Positions 33,851 through 46,679 of a stretch of DNA of 64,000 bases are shown here, in pieces. The translations under genes and the position numbers were made by a program. The stretch is from contig NC_085052.1 of NCBI RefSeq assembly GCF_963662255.1, positions 8,752,307 to 8,816,306 on the forward strand, written 5' to 3'. The notes below the pieces were generated by a model, which ran no database searches, was not told the origin of the DNA, and saw only the letters and a program-made list of their open reading frames with translations. Numbering within the stretch: position 1 is the first letter of the stretch; each line of letters opens with the position of its first letter. The DNA is from Cinclus cinclus. Lineage: Eukaryota > Chordata > Aves > Passeriformes > Cinclidae.

Positions 33851-36740
33851 TTTCCCGACACTATGTCCTGCATTAAGCAAGCGATAATGGCAGAAACAAT
33901 AGAGAATTATGTCAGTAGGGTGCCCTAACAAAAGAGCAGAATTTAAATGAGGACACAGCTTTGGTCTTTGGAATTTGTCCACTATAAATGACTCTTCTTA
34001 TTTTATTAGCATGTCTAGTTTAAGTGGAACACATTGTAATTTTAAATGGACAATAATAAAGAAGGATCATATGTCCTATTCTTACATGTGCACTTAACAT
34101 TCCCTGGGGGTTCTTTCCGCCTGCCATCCCCTCTCTTTCCCCCATCACAGCCCTTCATATTTCTCACTATATTTAACTGTCTTTTTAAAACTTGTTTTTT
34201 CCTCCTAGGGGAACCCAAAGCTTCTAATCTAGAGCTCTGTAAAGAAAGTATAAAGTAGAGCTAGCTACTTGTGCACCACCCTGCTCACAAAATGTTTGAT
34301 TTGCAAATACTATAGAAGAAAACTCAAATTGTAGACTATATTCACAAAAACAGTTGTAACTCTTAAACTTTTCCTGGTTCTTCCTCTCTGAAAATTTAAA
34401 TGACATCAAGATCCCTATATTCCTTTCTTAGTCCTGGCTGAAACAACAACCTGCCAGGTTGCCTTTCAAAGCTGGCCATCACCCAGCAGGAGCAAGGATA
34501 CTTAAAACTGGTCCCTTAAGCAGCCATTCCTTCCTGAAGAGCTGTGCTGGTGTCAAGGGTTTCTGACTACACCTCAGATTTTGCAAACTAATTCAAGCTA
34601 AAACAGACACTGACTTAAAATAAGTCTGCTTCCTTTACAATATAGTCCCATGACCGGTTGAACTTCACAAAAGAAAGTCACACCATGGATAGAAACCTGT
34701 GTCCAACACATCCATTGGCACTACTGACAGTGGAAGTTATAATCCTGAAACAAAAGACTAAGTTTAAATTTCTGTGCAGTAGAAAATGAGTTACCATATT
34801 TGTAGTGATATTTTTCACTTATTTATCTTCCCTGTATTTCTTCACAAGCTACTGTCACCTGAAAACTGGGGTTTCAGAGTAACAGCAAAAAGAAAATACT
34901 GACAGATTAACAGGGTTATGCAAGACAATCTTTCCAAGATGAATTACAGTACTAGGTTCAGAAGTGTCATTCTGTAGCCTAGATATTGCTTTCTAACTGC
35001 GATTCTGACTGCTCTCTTGACCATCAACACAGCCCTTACTTATGCTATATCTCAGTTTTGCAACTGGCTATCAAGCAAACCAAAGTGTTGTTAGTAAGCC
35101 TGAACAAAGTGCAGAAATTCTTCTGTAGAACATGCAAGCCCATGCAATGGTTCAGTGCTGTTATCTTTCAGAAAGACTTAGTTAAAAAAGGATTTTCTAC
35201 AGTGCTCTTGATTTTCATTCATCAGACTGTGCATTACAACCAGGGAGACCTATCATTTCTTTGCTGCACATGACAGGCTCATTTTTGCTTACTTTAACTG
35301 TGATCAGTTTTACCAGGCCCTGACAAAGCTACACCAAACACAGCCTTGTTTTTCTTCCAGCAGTGTGCAAGAAGAATAATTTTTACATACCCCCTTTTAC
35401 CCCATGCAGCCTACAACAGTGCCAAGAAGTACTTTAGATGAGGTAGAAACACAATTGAATAATTTTAGTCACCTTAAATCAAGCTGGCCAGTATTAAAAT
35501 ACTCAGATTTCTGAAGCACTCATTGGAATTTAAGGGGTCTTTCTGGAATTAATCATTCTGGCACAAGACACAACCACACACCATCTCTTTCTTCTATGCA
35601 CTAATTTGTCATAGAAATCTGTTCTCTTGACATTGTCTCTGGTGCCAATAGATGACAGCTGAGAAAATGTATGTAGAAACGGCCACAGACAAAGCAAGCT
35701 ACAGATTACAGAGTGAAGAGCAGTCCAAAAATTCTGTATTAAAGCATAAAAAAAGATGAAACTTGTCTCTTCCTAGAGATAAAGATTTCTGCTCCAAACA
35801 CTAGTTTTCCATTTCCCAGATGTGGCTTTTAAAAAGGATTCACCATTTGTAAAAAAGGAACATGATGCGTAATAGCTATTTCCTGCTAATTTTGCTTCCT
35901 GTAGGAGTCCTGTAGGGATTTGCTTCTTTTTATGATCTCACATGTTCAGGGATTGTATGTCCCAACTGGAACCTGCTTAGCCTACAGCCCAGTGCATGAT
36001 GGTATGAAGAGAATGAAAAAGGCCTTCAGCTTCAACAGTCTGGCACCGCCTCTGCAAAAGGCTGATGAAGAAATAAAGCTGGCAATCTGAATTGGGATGT
36101 GCCTCCACCAACTGTGGATGTGCCAGACTACCACAGGACATGGCATCCACTGGCCTGGACTTTCCAATAGATGTGTCCTTTTTAATATTGCCTCCAGGTC
36201 TGCCATGAAAGAGGATTGAAAGCACAGTGTGTGACAGTCCTTGCGGAAAGTGCCCCCCTGCATCTGCTCCCTCTCAGCTGTTGGCTTTTAAGCCCTGTAG
36301 AAGGAGCAGCACCCATTTCAGGACCACAAAGTCCTACACTGGCACACAGGTCCCCACATTGTAGATGCTCCTTGTTTGACTTGGCCATCCAAGAGCTCTA
36401 AGGCCCTTAAACAGAATCCTAAAATATGGATACTGTAAGTGTAAAAGGGAAAGAGCATTTGGGCTACCAGGAAACACGCATGGGAAATGTGGTGGCACAA
36501 TGTATTCCCAAACTGTGATACACACCTCATAAAGGCAGGGAAGCCTCTTCAAAGCTGTCACACAGGTTGGCCCAGAACCAGGGTGTTTGCTGCAATAGCA
36601 TTTGGTGCCATTGGAACAGCTGCAGAAGCAGCTAAGCTGTTATACTTGTCTTTGTTTTCCTTTTAACTTTAAATGTAGTGGCTATCCATTTGGGTATATA
36701 AATTTTACTTGTGTCCTGGAACAGGAACATGAAACAACTA
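33851..36740. other. Intron, no recognised features
   Basis: AT-rich to balanced sequence. No exon, RNA gene or repeat family is recognised. Confidence 0.5.
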
Positions 36741-36875
36741 AGTCTCACAAAAGTCCTGTAAGACAAATTCCATAACACCCCCAATTTTAGAGGCAGAGAC
36801 AAATGAACTTAATATCAAACCCAGGGTGTGCATGAAGAGCTCCTACTCCTGTGTTCAAACCACAAGATAATTCCT
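36741..36875 (+). repeat. MIR/L2-tail-like remnant
   Basis: CTCACAAAAGTCCTGTAAGA, then a CCCCCAATTTTAGAGGCAGA segment, AAACCCAGG, GAGCTCCTACTCCTGTGTTC and AAACCACAAGATA follow in order the classic MIR-type arrangement (CCTGTGAGGTA, CCCCATTTTACAGATG, GAACCCAGG, CCTGTGCTCTAACCACTAGA). The shared order of five blocks makes this the clearest short interspersed remnant in the window. Confidence 0.6.
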
Positions 36876-36960
36876 CTCCTTTCAGGCCCTGATCCAGAGC
36901 AAATCAGTTGGAGTCCTTCTATTGAGTCCTCAATCAGCAGTGTAATCACTTTAGCATGTG
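36876..36960 (+). repeat. Possible second ancient repeat fragment
   Basis: CAGGCCCTGATCCAGAGCAA followed by GGAGTCC and TTGAGTCC recalls a common old amniote element (GGCCCTGATCCAGCAAAGC... with TCCCATTGA blocks). It is short and diverged. Confidence 0.35.
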
Positions 36961-36994
36961 TCAGGATTAAAACCAGCTCTCCAAATAAGACCAT

Positions 36995-37172
36995 GTCTAC
37001 ACTGCAAATGCCTTACTGATAAAGGAATACCAGCACAGTAAACAGACAAAGCATTCCTGGGGCGGTGTAAACTTACACTGGCAAATCTGCTCTTTGTAGT
37101 GGTACAGTAAAATCATCCCTGCAAGCAAAACAAGCACCATTTTGAGGTATAATTGCATCTACATGTGTAGTG
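36995..37172. repeat. MITE-like remnant with degraded terminal inverted repeats
   Basis: The left end GTCTACACTGCAAAT and the right end ATGTGTAGTG share an inverted CTACAC core. The interior has GGGGCGGTGTAAACTTACAC and ACACTGGCAAA blocks. This resembles a dispersed non-autonomous DNA transposon of reptiles that begins GTCTACACT. The terminal match is only partial. Confidence 0.4.
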
Positions 37173-38084
37173 TTTGCTCACTGAGAGGTGTCAGTCTGAC
37201 CAGGACAGCTGTGCTGATAGAAATCTGCAGAACAGACCTGGCCTTATTTAAAAAAAAAAAAAAAGTTTTAAGCAATTAATAAAAATCAACATTGACTCTC
37301 TGGTCAAAGTGGTGTCAGTTTGTCTCTTCAGAGGTTTACACAAATTGGTTGATTTAAGAAAGAGAAAAGAAAGGAATTTAACATGGCTACATGGACTTGC
37401 CTTGGCTGGTATTTTGAAGAGTGTAAAGCTATGGAAATAAGATCTACTGTGTGGAAACACCATTTCTGGACACAAAGCCAGGCTTTGTGAGTTTACAGCT
37501 AGATTTTTCCAAGACCCTATTCAGCAAAGTTCTGTAGTCATAGCCTGCTAGCTCCACAGATGGGGGAAAATGGTGACGTGGAAGAGATGTCCCACATGGC
37601 CAGCCTCCCTCCAAGGCCCTAATGGCACACTGCCTCTTGCTGCACATACAGATATTTTTATATCACCTTCTGCTGTCACAAGTGAGAGCTTGAGACTGGG
37701 AAAGAAAAAAAAATAAGAAGAATATAAGGAAGGTACAAGGAATACAAATGCAAACAGCCAAAAACAAGACAAAAATCTGACCGGGAAAATTCTTTGGAGG
37801 GAAATTGCTTCTCCTGAGAAGTCTTTGAAACACAAGAAAAATCATACCCTAGCCCAAGAAGCTCCTTTCCATCCTCGCACCACTCTGTTTGCTCCTATTT
37901 CCACGTTAGGTGCAATTTCTGTTTTGACAGTGTCTTAAGATCCACTTGAACGGAACGAGATTTGACTTGATGATGTGAGATCTGATAAAATTATGTGAGG
38001 AAATCCCTAATTTAACAACCAATCCCTTGAATCACATTTCCTTATCTCCAGTAGAATCTAATTGTGATAACCTAATATGAGCTG
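37173..38084. other. Intron with one poly-A tract
   Basis: An A run of 14 lies at 37251-37264. Nothing else is recognised, and the minus-strand frames here resemble no protein. Confidence 0.5.
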
Positions 38085-39070
38085 CCTCCCCTCTGCTCCT
38101 TGGTGTGTGCCTAATGCAATCCCTGCTTTGCTGAGCCTCATGCTCACCCCTGACCAGTCTGCTCCCTCCACTCCCTCCTGCACTGATTCAACACAGGGTG
38201 TCTGATTTACTCCCCTCCTGCTCCCAGCCTCCTTCTTTGCTGGATTCTCAGCAGTCAAAGGCTCATTTCCCCATAGTGCCCTTGCAGACATCACCTGTAA
38301 TCCTTCTTTTCTGTTATGTCCCCCTCCACTACAGGCGTAATTTTTCTGAATATCTATTCTTTCATCTGCTCAAAGACCAGTTTCATTTGACTTTTCATTA
38401 CCCACCCCCAATTTACAACTGAAGAACCTTTTCTGACACAGGAGCTGGAGAAGACATCCCAGTGATGCTGCCACAGTCCCTTCTGACTCACCTAAGCACT
38501 GACATTTCTCTTTCTTGCCATACTAATACCCACACTGTCATTCTATGCCACCATAACTCATCTTTCCTTCCCTTGTTCCCATAAGGAAGAATTAATTAAA
38601 TAAACAGACAAAACTAGAAACTTGGCAATCTCTTGTTTGCTACAGACTTTGCCTCCTTGGCTTCCATTTTTTTGAAATTGTCCAAAATTAATCAGGTACA
38701 GACTACTTTTCTATTCCCATACTCTAATCAGAAGTGCTTACTTGCTAAACAGCACTTCAAAATCTCTTCTTTAAAACACCACCCTTCATTCCTGTGCAAA
38801 ACACACAGCCCCCATTCCCTGGCAGAGACACGGCCTGAACACCTACCCCGAAGGAAGATGAAAAATGAGATGGCTGTTTCCTAGCTGCACATACTTGAGA
38901 AAGAAATATGTATTTTCCTCCCTCCCTTTTGCCCTGCTGAGCACGTTGCAGTTGTGATGACATGTCGGAGGTGATTAGGCACTCAGTTTCGATGAGACAC
39001 ATAACTTATCCATGTGGCCAATAAAACCTCCACACAACACCTCCCCATTCACCTCTACAGATCCTCTTGA
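38085..39070 (+). other. Long pyrimidine-rich, strand-asymmetric region
   Basis: The plus strand is C/T-rich for nearly 1 kb (CTCC, TTCC, CCCC phrases), with short poly-T and C runs. The texture is that of very old LINE sequence or a mutation-biased transcribed strand. I could not align it to a family by eye. Confidence 0.35.
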
Positions 39071-41294
39071 TTCCTACCCCAGGCTTCAACACCCAGGAAA
39101 GTTATTTATGCCTAAGTGAATTAGCTTGCTAAGAATTTCTTAAGTGGAGTGCAGTGAGCCAGCAGTTTTCTTCCACAAATGAGAAAATAAGTAAAGGGCT
39201 CTCAGAGATCAGTGTTGCTGAAAACAAATTGGCAAGGCTAATTTTGGCCTGACAAGTGCACTAAGGATTCTCTACATTTCCCATACAGGTCAAGCTTATC
39301 GGTTCACACTTGGTAGTGCAAAAATCTCTTTTCCTATCTTTGTTTCTGCCACTTCTCTTATCCTGTCACTCTCCTGCAATAAGTGCACTGGCTGGGCACT
39401 TCAGTAGCCATTTTTGCAAACACTCTTATTCCATTTCAGAAAGATATACACATGTACACACAAATGACAGTAGACTTCAGTGTAGTGCTTATCACAGAGA
39501 AAGGACAAGACAGCCTAGTGTACCTACTGCATTTCATGCTGCCTTACACAACGTGATCTCTTTTTCAGCAGAAGAGACAGGCAACATTTCAATTGAATCC
39601 TTTAAAAAAAAGAATTTTGCATGCAAAGGACAGAGAGAGAAAGGGAGAAAAGTTATCAATTACGATGGATTAACTGCAAAGGTAGCACTTGTGATTTCCT
39701 CTCACTTTTGAGCCCCTGGGTCATGGGTTGGATTGCCCTGTGTTTCAAGTTTGGGGTTGTTACATTGCCTGACCATGGTGGAGCACACCAACCTGCTGAC
39801 AAAGTTCTTTCCTTTCCAAAGCATGAAAAAGGAAACCAAAGAAACAAAACCTGGCCCTTATTTAATGGGATTGGGATTTGCAGATAAGAAGTGTTTTACT
39901 GAGTCTTGCTGGGAGACTGGATATTTGCTGAATCACACAGGAATGGGTCAAAGGGACTCTGCTGGACATAGGCTGAATTTGGAGCTGATCCAGCTTTTGC
40001 AAAACACTGCTTTCAGTCTTAAGGGAAGTACAGAACTGGTAGAAGGCTGGAGATGGAGAGCCCTGCGCTGGGAGGAGAGCTCTTCTAGGTACACAAGGAT
40101 ATTAGGACCATAGGCAGCAAAGTGCAGGATCTCCATGGGATGTGGAAGCTTGTGTTAATGATCCCCAGGACCTCCTGGATCTCCTACCTGTGGTAGGAGA
40201 GATTGTCTAAACCTCCACAAGTGAAGGAAAACCACAGACAAAGTATGTGGTTTTTTTTCCTTCAAACTCAAATAATTCTGTGGCCTGTTTTTCCACTGAG
40301 TGAATCAAAAGTGCTAACCACAGCTCCCATAGAGAAGCAGAAGTCAAGCATTGGGGAAAGTGCTTTTCTGAAATGGATTTTAGCATTTGCTTGATCCAAA
40401 GCAACAATTTGAAGTCAAATAGAGGCATTTTTCTTTTTAAATAATGAACCTTTAACACTGTTAACTTATGGAGATGACTGCTTTCCCATCAATACTCCAT
40501 TCTTCTTTCCCATTTTTCATGCCCAGGGCAATGCCAGCAGTTGTCCTCTACTGTAGATTTTGAAGCTTGATACAGGTATGCAATAAGGTCTAGCTGGCAT
40601 GCAGGCTGATTCTGTTTCTATATAAAGACTCTATCAGTGCAATATGGATAGCTGTAGCATCTTTGACACTCTCAGTTTTGGAGGCAGAAAGAAACATTGA
40701 CAGAAGAGAAAGTAAGGTTCAGTCCATGTAACAGAAAAAAATCACTCTACATGCCCAGGGAAGAGGAGGAAGAATTATTGGCCTGTTTGATATGCTGCTG
40801 AGATGTGCAGAGGATGGGAAACTCCTGTAAGTTCAGGATTCCAGTTCAGAGTATTTCACACTTTACAATTCCCTGGCAGGCCAGGCTGTTTGCACAGACG
40901 CTGGCTGCTGGGATTCAACATCTCACATTAGGCCATTTGGAATTTATTTAACACGTGTCCCACAGAATGCAAGACTTCTTTCAGAGGAATAGGCAAATCA
41001 CTTGTAAGTGTGCATTTACAAGATCAGAAGTCATGAAAACCATGCTCACTGCTTGTCAACTTATTTAGGGGAAATTGTGTAATCAACTTAACACAGCAGT
41101 TATCCTTTACCTAGAAGGTCAAGCTCATTGTTCCTGTATGTCACCACACTTGGCTATTAATCACTCAGGAGGAAATACATCATTTTTATTTAAATTAAGC
41201 AATACAAAGTAGGGTTAAGTCTGAATTCAGATATCTTCTCTCTGTTCCAGAGAAGTTGGAAAAGTCAGTTTCTCTAGTTTAATCCCCATCTTTT
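39071..41294. other. Intron, no recognised features
   Basis: The plus-strand open frames at 39310-39711 (133 codons) and 39733-40113 (126 codons) do not resemble known proteins, and I see no paired splice sites around them. Confidence 0.45.
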
Positions 41295-41365
41295 GGAGAA
41301 AAAAAAAAAGGAGAAAAAAAAAAAGAAGAAAAAAGAAGAAGAAAAAAAAGGAAAAAAAAGAAAAT
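41295..41365. repeat. A-rich low-complexity tract
   Basis: About 70 bases of A interrupted by single or paired G residues. It could be slippage DNA or the decayed poly-A tail of a lost retroelement; no element is visible to its left. Confidence 0.9.
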
Positions 41366-44300
41366 TGGGTGAAGGTTGCTATAAACTACTTATCTCCTCA
41401 TCACAAGCTGTTAAGGAGACAGGTAGCTAAGCCATTCAACAGCCTTTCTTTCATCTGTTCCTCTGTTTTCCTCAAACAGTTTGGATCCCACACTGAATTT
41501 TTGCCACTGGCATTTTATCCTTCTACCTTCTGCATTTCATCTTTGCAATGCATGGCAACTCATGAAATGAAGCAAAGAGAAAAAGGGACTGAGGATCATT
41601 TATGACTAAACATGATGTTCTCCCTTGTCCAAAGTCAGTAGACAGCACTTCTGGAAGACAATGTGTAAACACTGTCATCCCAGTGTGGTGCCTGGAAACA
41701 CACTGAGTCCTTCGTACTCTGAGTACTGTTCATCCTAAAAGCCCCTCTGCATAGTGATCCAGCTCATTAAATGAAAAATACTTAAATTCTAGAAAGACAT
41801 GATCACATTTCCCCCTACCTGTCCTTCCAAGAACACATATCAAATTATTGAAACTTTTAAAAATAATTATGCCAGAAAACTGACAATAGCTCAGATCCCC
41901 TCTCCTCATCATGTTTCTCTTTACATGGGCTTTACCTGCCGTGAATGATGTTATGCCATTTCTGGGACTATTCCAGAATCTGCCACCTTGGGATATCTCT
42001 CCTGTGCATTAAATTGTATCTGGTTACACTCCAGAAATGCATCCTGCCAGGTCAAGAGTTTTTCTTCCCTGGGAATTAATTATGAAATCCTCATCTCCAA
42101 CATGTACGGCTACTTCTTATTTGCTGCCTACATGCTTTTCACTTTCCTGTTTTTAAAAGGGTTGGAAATGCTAACAAAAGAGGTAATCTGCCTTTGTGGG
42201 TATTCCCATAATTAGCAACACACACATCTGGATGGAATTTCAATAGTCCACTGTTATTCAAACAATTTGTAATCACACAGACTGTGTAGTGAACCAGCAG
42301 ACCGGAGCATATAGCTTTTCATTATTATGTGGTATACAGTACCCATAATACACAAATAAACTCAAAACCTGCAGCAGCAACAATGACACATTCTGTGTGG
42401 CCTTATTCACCAAACAGCTCTCTAAGAAGTCTTTATTGAAAAATGCAACACATCCACTAATTATTCGGGGTTGTAAGCGGGTAGGAAGTGTAGGAAAATC
42501 TTGCTGCATCTGTTCAACATTCTAAAAAGCCAAGTCCAACAGCATTTACAGGATTTAAAAAATAAAGACTATAAAAACCAAGAGCTCAGAGCTTAGTTAT
42601 GTGGGTGCACAGTACCACGTACCATGTAACAGTAGTCAATTTTACAGGATATGTAACAATACACACCAGCATAGCCAAAGGCAGGATCAAGCCCTTAAAA
42701 TTTTATATTGTGATTCGTGCTCAAAGATTTGTTTCAGTGTGGATGTCATGACTCATATTCTCCATTCCCCCAGTACTTCATCCCCTCATTTCCCACAACC
42801 CAAGCTAACTTTTTATTAAAATGCTCTGGATGCAGATTTGCTTGTTTAAGCCTGGTATTTATGGATTTCATCCTGCAACCTGTACTCACAGGAGCTACTT
42901 ACATGAGGACTGTGAGATTGGCCTGTCTGGAAATGTTTATGCAGAAAGAAAAGATGTCTATTCCTGCTCCTTGGCTGAAGCCTTTTGCTTTTACTGACAG
43001 ACTGTCCAGATTTCCTCAGCACAGGACTGACTAGGAAACATCTCCCCTTTTTGGCCCCATTACAGCTCTACAAGCATCATATCTGAGCCCCCACTGTATC
43101 ACAGGATAGTGCTGAACCATTTCTAAGTGGTGTTTCAAAGGTTTCATAATGTATCTCTACTAGCTGTTGCCTACAAGACTTTATACTAAAATTTTAATAT
43201 CAGAAGAATATATGATTCACTTAATCAGTACTGGTTCATGGGGAAACAGCACAGGGTTGTAGAAAATTGCAGTCTGAAATTTCTCTGAGTCAAGATTTGT
43301 TAAAAGAAAGTATACATCAATGAAATGTTTATTCAGAGAAAGCAGCTGCCAAGTGGGTGAATACAACATAATGATGGTTGGCCTGGCACTGTGAGTCTGG
43401 AGATCTCCTCTGCCTCTACCTCGTATTCTTTCTGAAACAAGGACATAATTCTTAATCTTTATATTCTTTTCCTTGTCCATCTACATAATAGAGAATGATG
43501 CAACAGTAACTGCAGGGTTACCTTTCTCCCCCAAAAACCTGATTTGCATCCTCTGCATCTTACCTGAACAAATCTGAGTTTGGAAGAGCTTAAGAATGTT
43601 TATTTCTTGCGGAAGGAGTTTGGGCCCTGCTTGTTGTGGAGCCTCTTGGGGCTTTTTGTGACAAGACCAAAACAGAGATAGCATTGAGCTTTCCATCATG
43701 GCCTGCTGCTCTGGGATAAAGGATATTTCAGAGTATTCTAAGAAAAATATTCCTCCCTCTGTACTTCTCCAGATTCTGTGAAATGCTTTTTGAATGATGT
43801 TATGTACATCAACGATTGTTAAACTGGGTTTTAGTAATTACTCACATTGATTTATCAAAACTTGTGTATTTACACATTCCTTTTAAATAACAATTCTTCA
43901 ATCACAAAAGCTGATATTCACCAAAACCTGGTGTCTGCACATGGCACACATTCTGGCAACACAAATCCACATGACAATTACCTGGATGTTTTGACTAGCT
44001 CCTAGTGTTACAGATCTAGGTGGCATGGACAATAGATGTTTTCCAGCCAATCCCACACTTTTTTCAATCAAATACAAGCAAAGAATTTCTTCTCGTATGT
44101 GACAACACATTCTTATTTCTCAAAGGAATTGTACAGCTACATTAATGCATGAGAAATGTGTTGAGGTGATGAGTTGAAAAACACAATGAAGGTGCCAATC
44201 AAGACTTAGAATACTGACAAACACTGAAGAAATTCAAACTTCCATACAAAAGCTGAAGCTCAAGGCCCATGTGAATTAAAAAAAAAAAATTATGTGACAT

Positions 44301-45786
44301 AACAAGGGTTATCTTTGATTAAAAAACTACACTTTTTCTTGTATTAAATCTGAGTTGTTTCACTTTTCAAAAGTGAAGTTAAAATAAGCAATAAAATCTC
44401 TTGCACAAACTGCAGAGTAAGTTAATTTTGAATATAACTAAACAATATATCAGTGAAGTATTCCTTTCAGCTTCCTGGAGACTTGTATATTGCCAATTTA
44501 TAATTAGTTGCAGATTTTCAATTACTTTCTAGCTAACAAAACAGTTTCATTTGCATTGTTTACTTGCCACTTAACTCAAATTGTACCCAAATTGGTTATT
44601 TTAAAATGTGACACAGATTTTCAGGGCCAAAGCAAATTCTATATATTTTAATGTAACAAGCATCTGTATTTCAGTCTTCAGTGATAAAAGTGTACAGGAT
44701 TTGGCCAAAACTCAATCAACTCCATCACAATCTCAAAATGCCTCCTGTGCAATTTGTCAAAAGCAGATTTCTTGGCAACAACACATAAAACTACAGCAAC
44801 ATATAATGAAGAACATAATCTCAGAAAATACGCAAAGTTTGTTTTGTGTACTAATTGAAACTGGGAAACCACTGTAGGCAAATTTAAATTCAACGGAAGA
44901 TCAAAGAAATTAACCATCAAAATATCATTCTGCTACCGTGCTTAAATATAGTCCACTATCACTCCTGATAGCCCCACTCATCAGGAGCATACCAAATTTA
45001 AGTTGCAGAAATCTGGAGGTAGAGTGACTAACTGGAGAGATTTTATTTGGTGTTATTCAGTACCAGGCAGACTGCAGCTAACTGTTACATGATACTCTTT
45101 ATGATAATGCACCCTGCTATGAGATTTAAGAACTGGCTGTCTGCAGCAATACCCTGTGCCAAGAGATTCCTGTTATCAAGGGAGAGAAGTGCTCTCCACT
45201 CCCTCTCCTGCCACACAGACATTAAATGCAGGTGATTTTTGACTTCCAGAATAGTAAGTGCAAGCGTCTGACCAGCCTTTGTTGTAGTCCTCATTGATCA
45301 CCCTTCTCCTCTCCATATAAAATAGGCAAAGGTTTTAATTTTTTCTCATCCAGAATGTCCCACTCAACATCTCTAATTGTTCTGAACATTTGTCCATCTC
45401 TGCTAGATGCTGGGGGCAACATCTGTTATTGGGGCCAGGCAGTGTCTTGCAGATAAGGACACACCCAGCATGGAGCAAACTTTTCTACGTTCTTCTGCAC
45501 CCAGAGGTGTCCTCATGGACCTGAGTGGGACAGACTGGTGTCTCTTTACAGATGAATTATGACATATTCAGGGCTTACAAGTTTGCTCTAAATGTATGCA
45601 CATTTCTGTGACACAGATTTTACCTTTTCTATGAAAAATCTTATTCAAAATCTTATTATCTAAATGAGTCTAGGTTTGCAGAGCTGTTCTACAGTTTCTC
45701 CTTCTCCTCCCCAGCCCTACCTGAGGCTAGAGCTGCCTTGGCTATGGAGTGCCTTGATGCCAGCCCCAGCAGAGATCACAGCTCCA
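41366..45786. other. Intron, no recognised features
   Basis: Mostly AT-rich, including an A run at 44279-44289. GC rises from about 45660 towards the CpG knot. No exon or repeat is identified. Confidence 0.5.
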
Positions 45787-45828
45787 CCGCGGCGAGGGCT
45801 GATCGCAGTAAACGGGCAGATATGCCGA
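45787..45828. other. Second CpG knot (six CpGs in about 42 bp)
   Basis: Contains CCGCGGCGAGG and CTGATCGCAGT. The 11-mer CTGATCGCAGT also lies in the knot at 22531-22564. A short plus-strand open frame spans it but resembles no protein. Confidence 0.6.
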
Positions 45829-46259
45829 GTTCAAAGGGTGGACAAAACTTCCCTGGACATTTTAGACTGAAATTTCATTTTGTTCTTGGTTTGGGGCTGG
45901 TGTGTTTCATGAATTGTGCTGGTTTATATTAGATGGTACAGAAAGCAGGTCATGTTTTTTTCAGTGGAGAAGCATTTTTTGGGGGAAGCATTATTGCTAT
46001 TGTTTCCTCCATTTTCCTGTTTCTTCTCCTTTTGAATGCAACATGACAGCACTAGAGCAGTCTCTGTAATACAGGTACTTAATATTAACCTACTGTATTT
46101 CCTAGGGAATACTATTTAATCATATTCTATGCACAATAGCAATTTAATAAAATATATATGTTAAAAATAACGAAGTCTGCTATTCCTAGCTCCACCCCTG
46201 AACAGCCATTATTGTCTCCTTCCAGCAGCAAGAAATGGGCATTTAATCTTACTTTCAAC
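45829..46259. other. Intron flanking the LINE fossil
   Basis: T- and A-rich sequence without a recognisable feature. The CR1-like element may extend into 46180-46259, but similarity fades. Confidence 0.4.
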
Positions 46260-46640
46260 TTTCAGTCTTCAAATCAGTTTTAAATCTATGACAAGACTCT
46301 ACATCCTACCCTATTGTTAGCAAGATTCCTTAATTGCCTCCTTTAAAAGACTTTATCCAATCCTTTTGAAAGTTTAAATAAATTATATCCACTGGTTCTC
46401 CTTTATCCATTATTTGTTAACTATTTCAAAGAAATCTGAGAGGCTATAGAAATCGTGCTGATTTGTCCCCATCATATTATCCTCATCTAGGTCCTTTATA
46501 ACTTGATCTTCAATCATTCCCTCAACCATATTTCTTTACAGTGAGGCACCTCCCAGGTTTATAATTTCAGGGATCGCCCATAACACCTTTTTAAAAGGAG
46601 GGCAGCAATGTTGAAATGTTGATCACCCTCTGATAAAACT
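46260..46640 (-). repeat. Ancient CR1/L3-type LINE reverse transcriptase fossil
   Basis: Read on the minus strand, broken frames recall the order of the CR1 RT domain: an NYKP-type block after D-P (near 46575-46545; cf. NYRPVSL), NQHDF (cf. SQHGF), SDFFEIVNK (cf. FYD/FFE-type helix), then GEPVDIIYLNFQK (46405-46365; cf. VDVVYLDFSKAF, the catalytic block A region). Several stops and at least one frameshift separate them. The catalytic block B (YADD) is not visible. It is a dead fragment. Confidence 0.65.
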
Positions 46641-46679
46641 TTTTTTTTTTTTAAATAACGTGCTGTTGCCATTTGTCAG

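Noticed and set aside
37960..38000. TGATGATG...CTGATA, a possible C/D box snoRNA
   Set aside because: The C box lacks the purine at its first position, and no terminal stem or paired D box at proper distance is visible.
40620..40680. CAGTGCAATATGG, similar to a miR-130/4295 mature start
   Set aside because: Only the seed matches, and flanks do not fold into a precursor-length hairpin.
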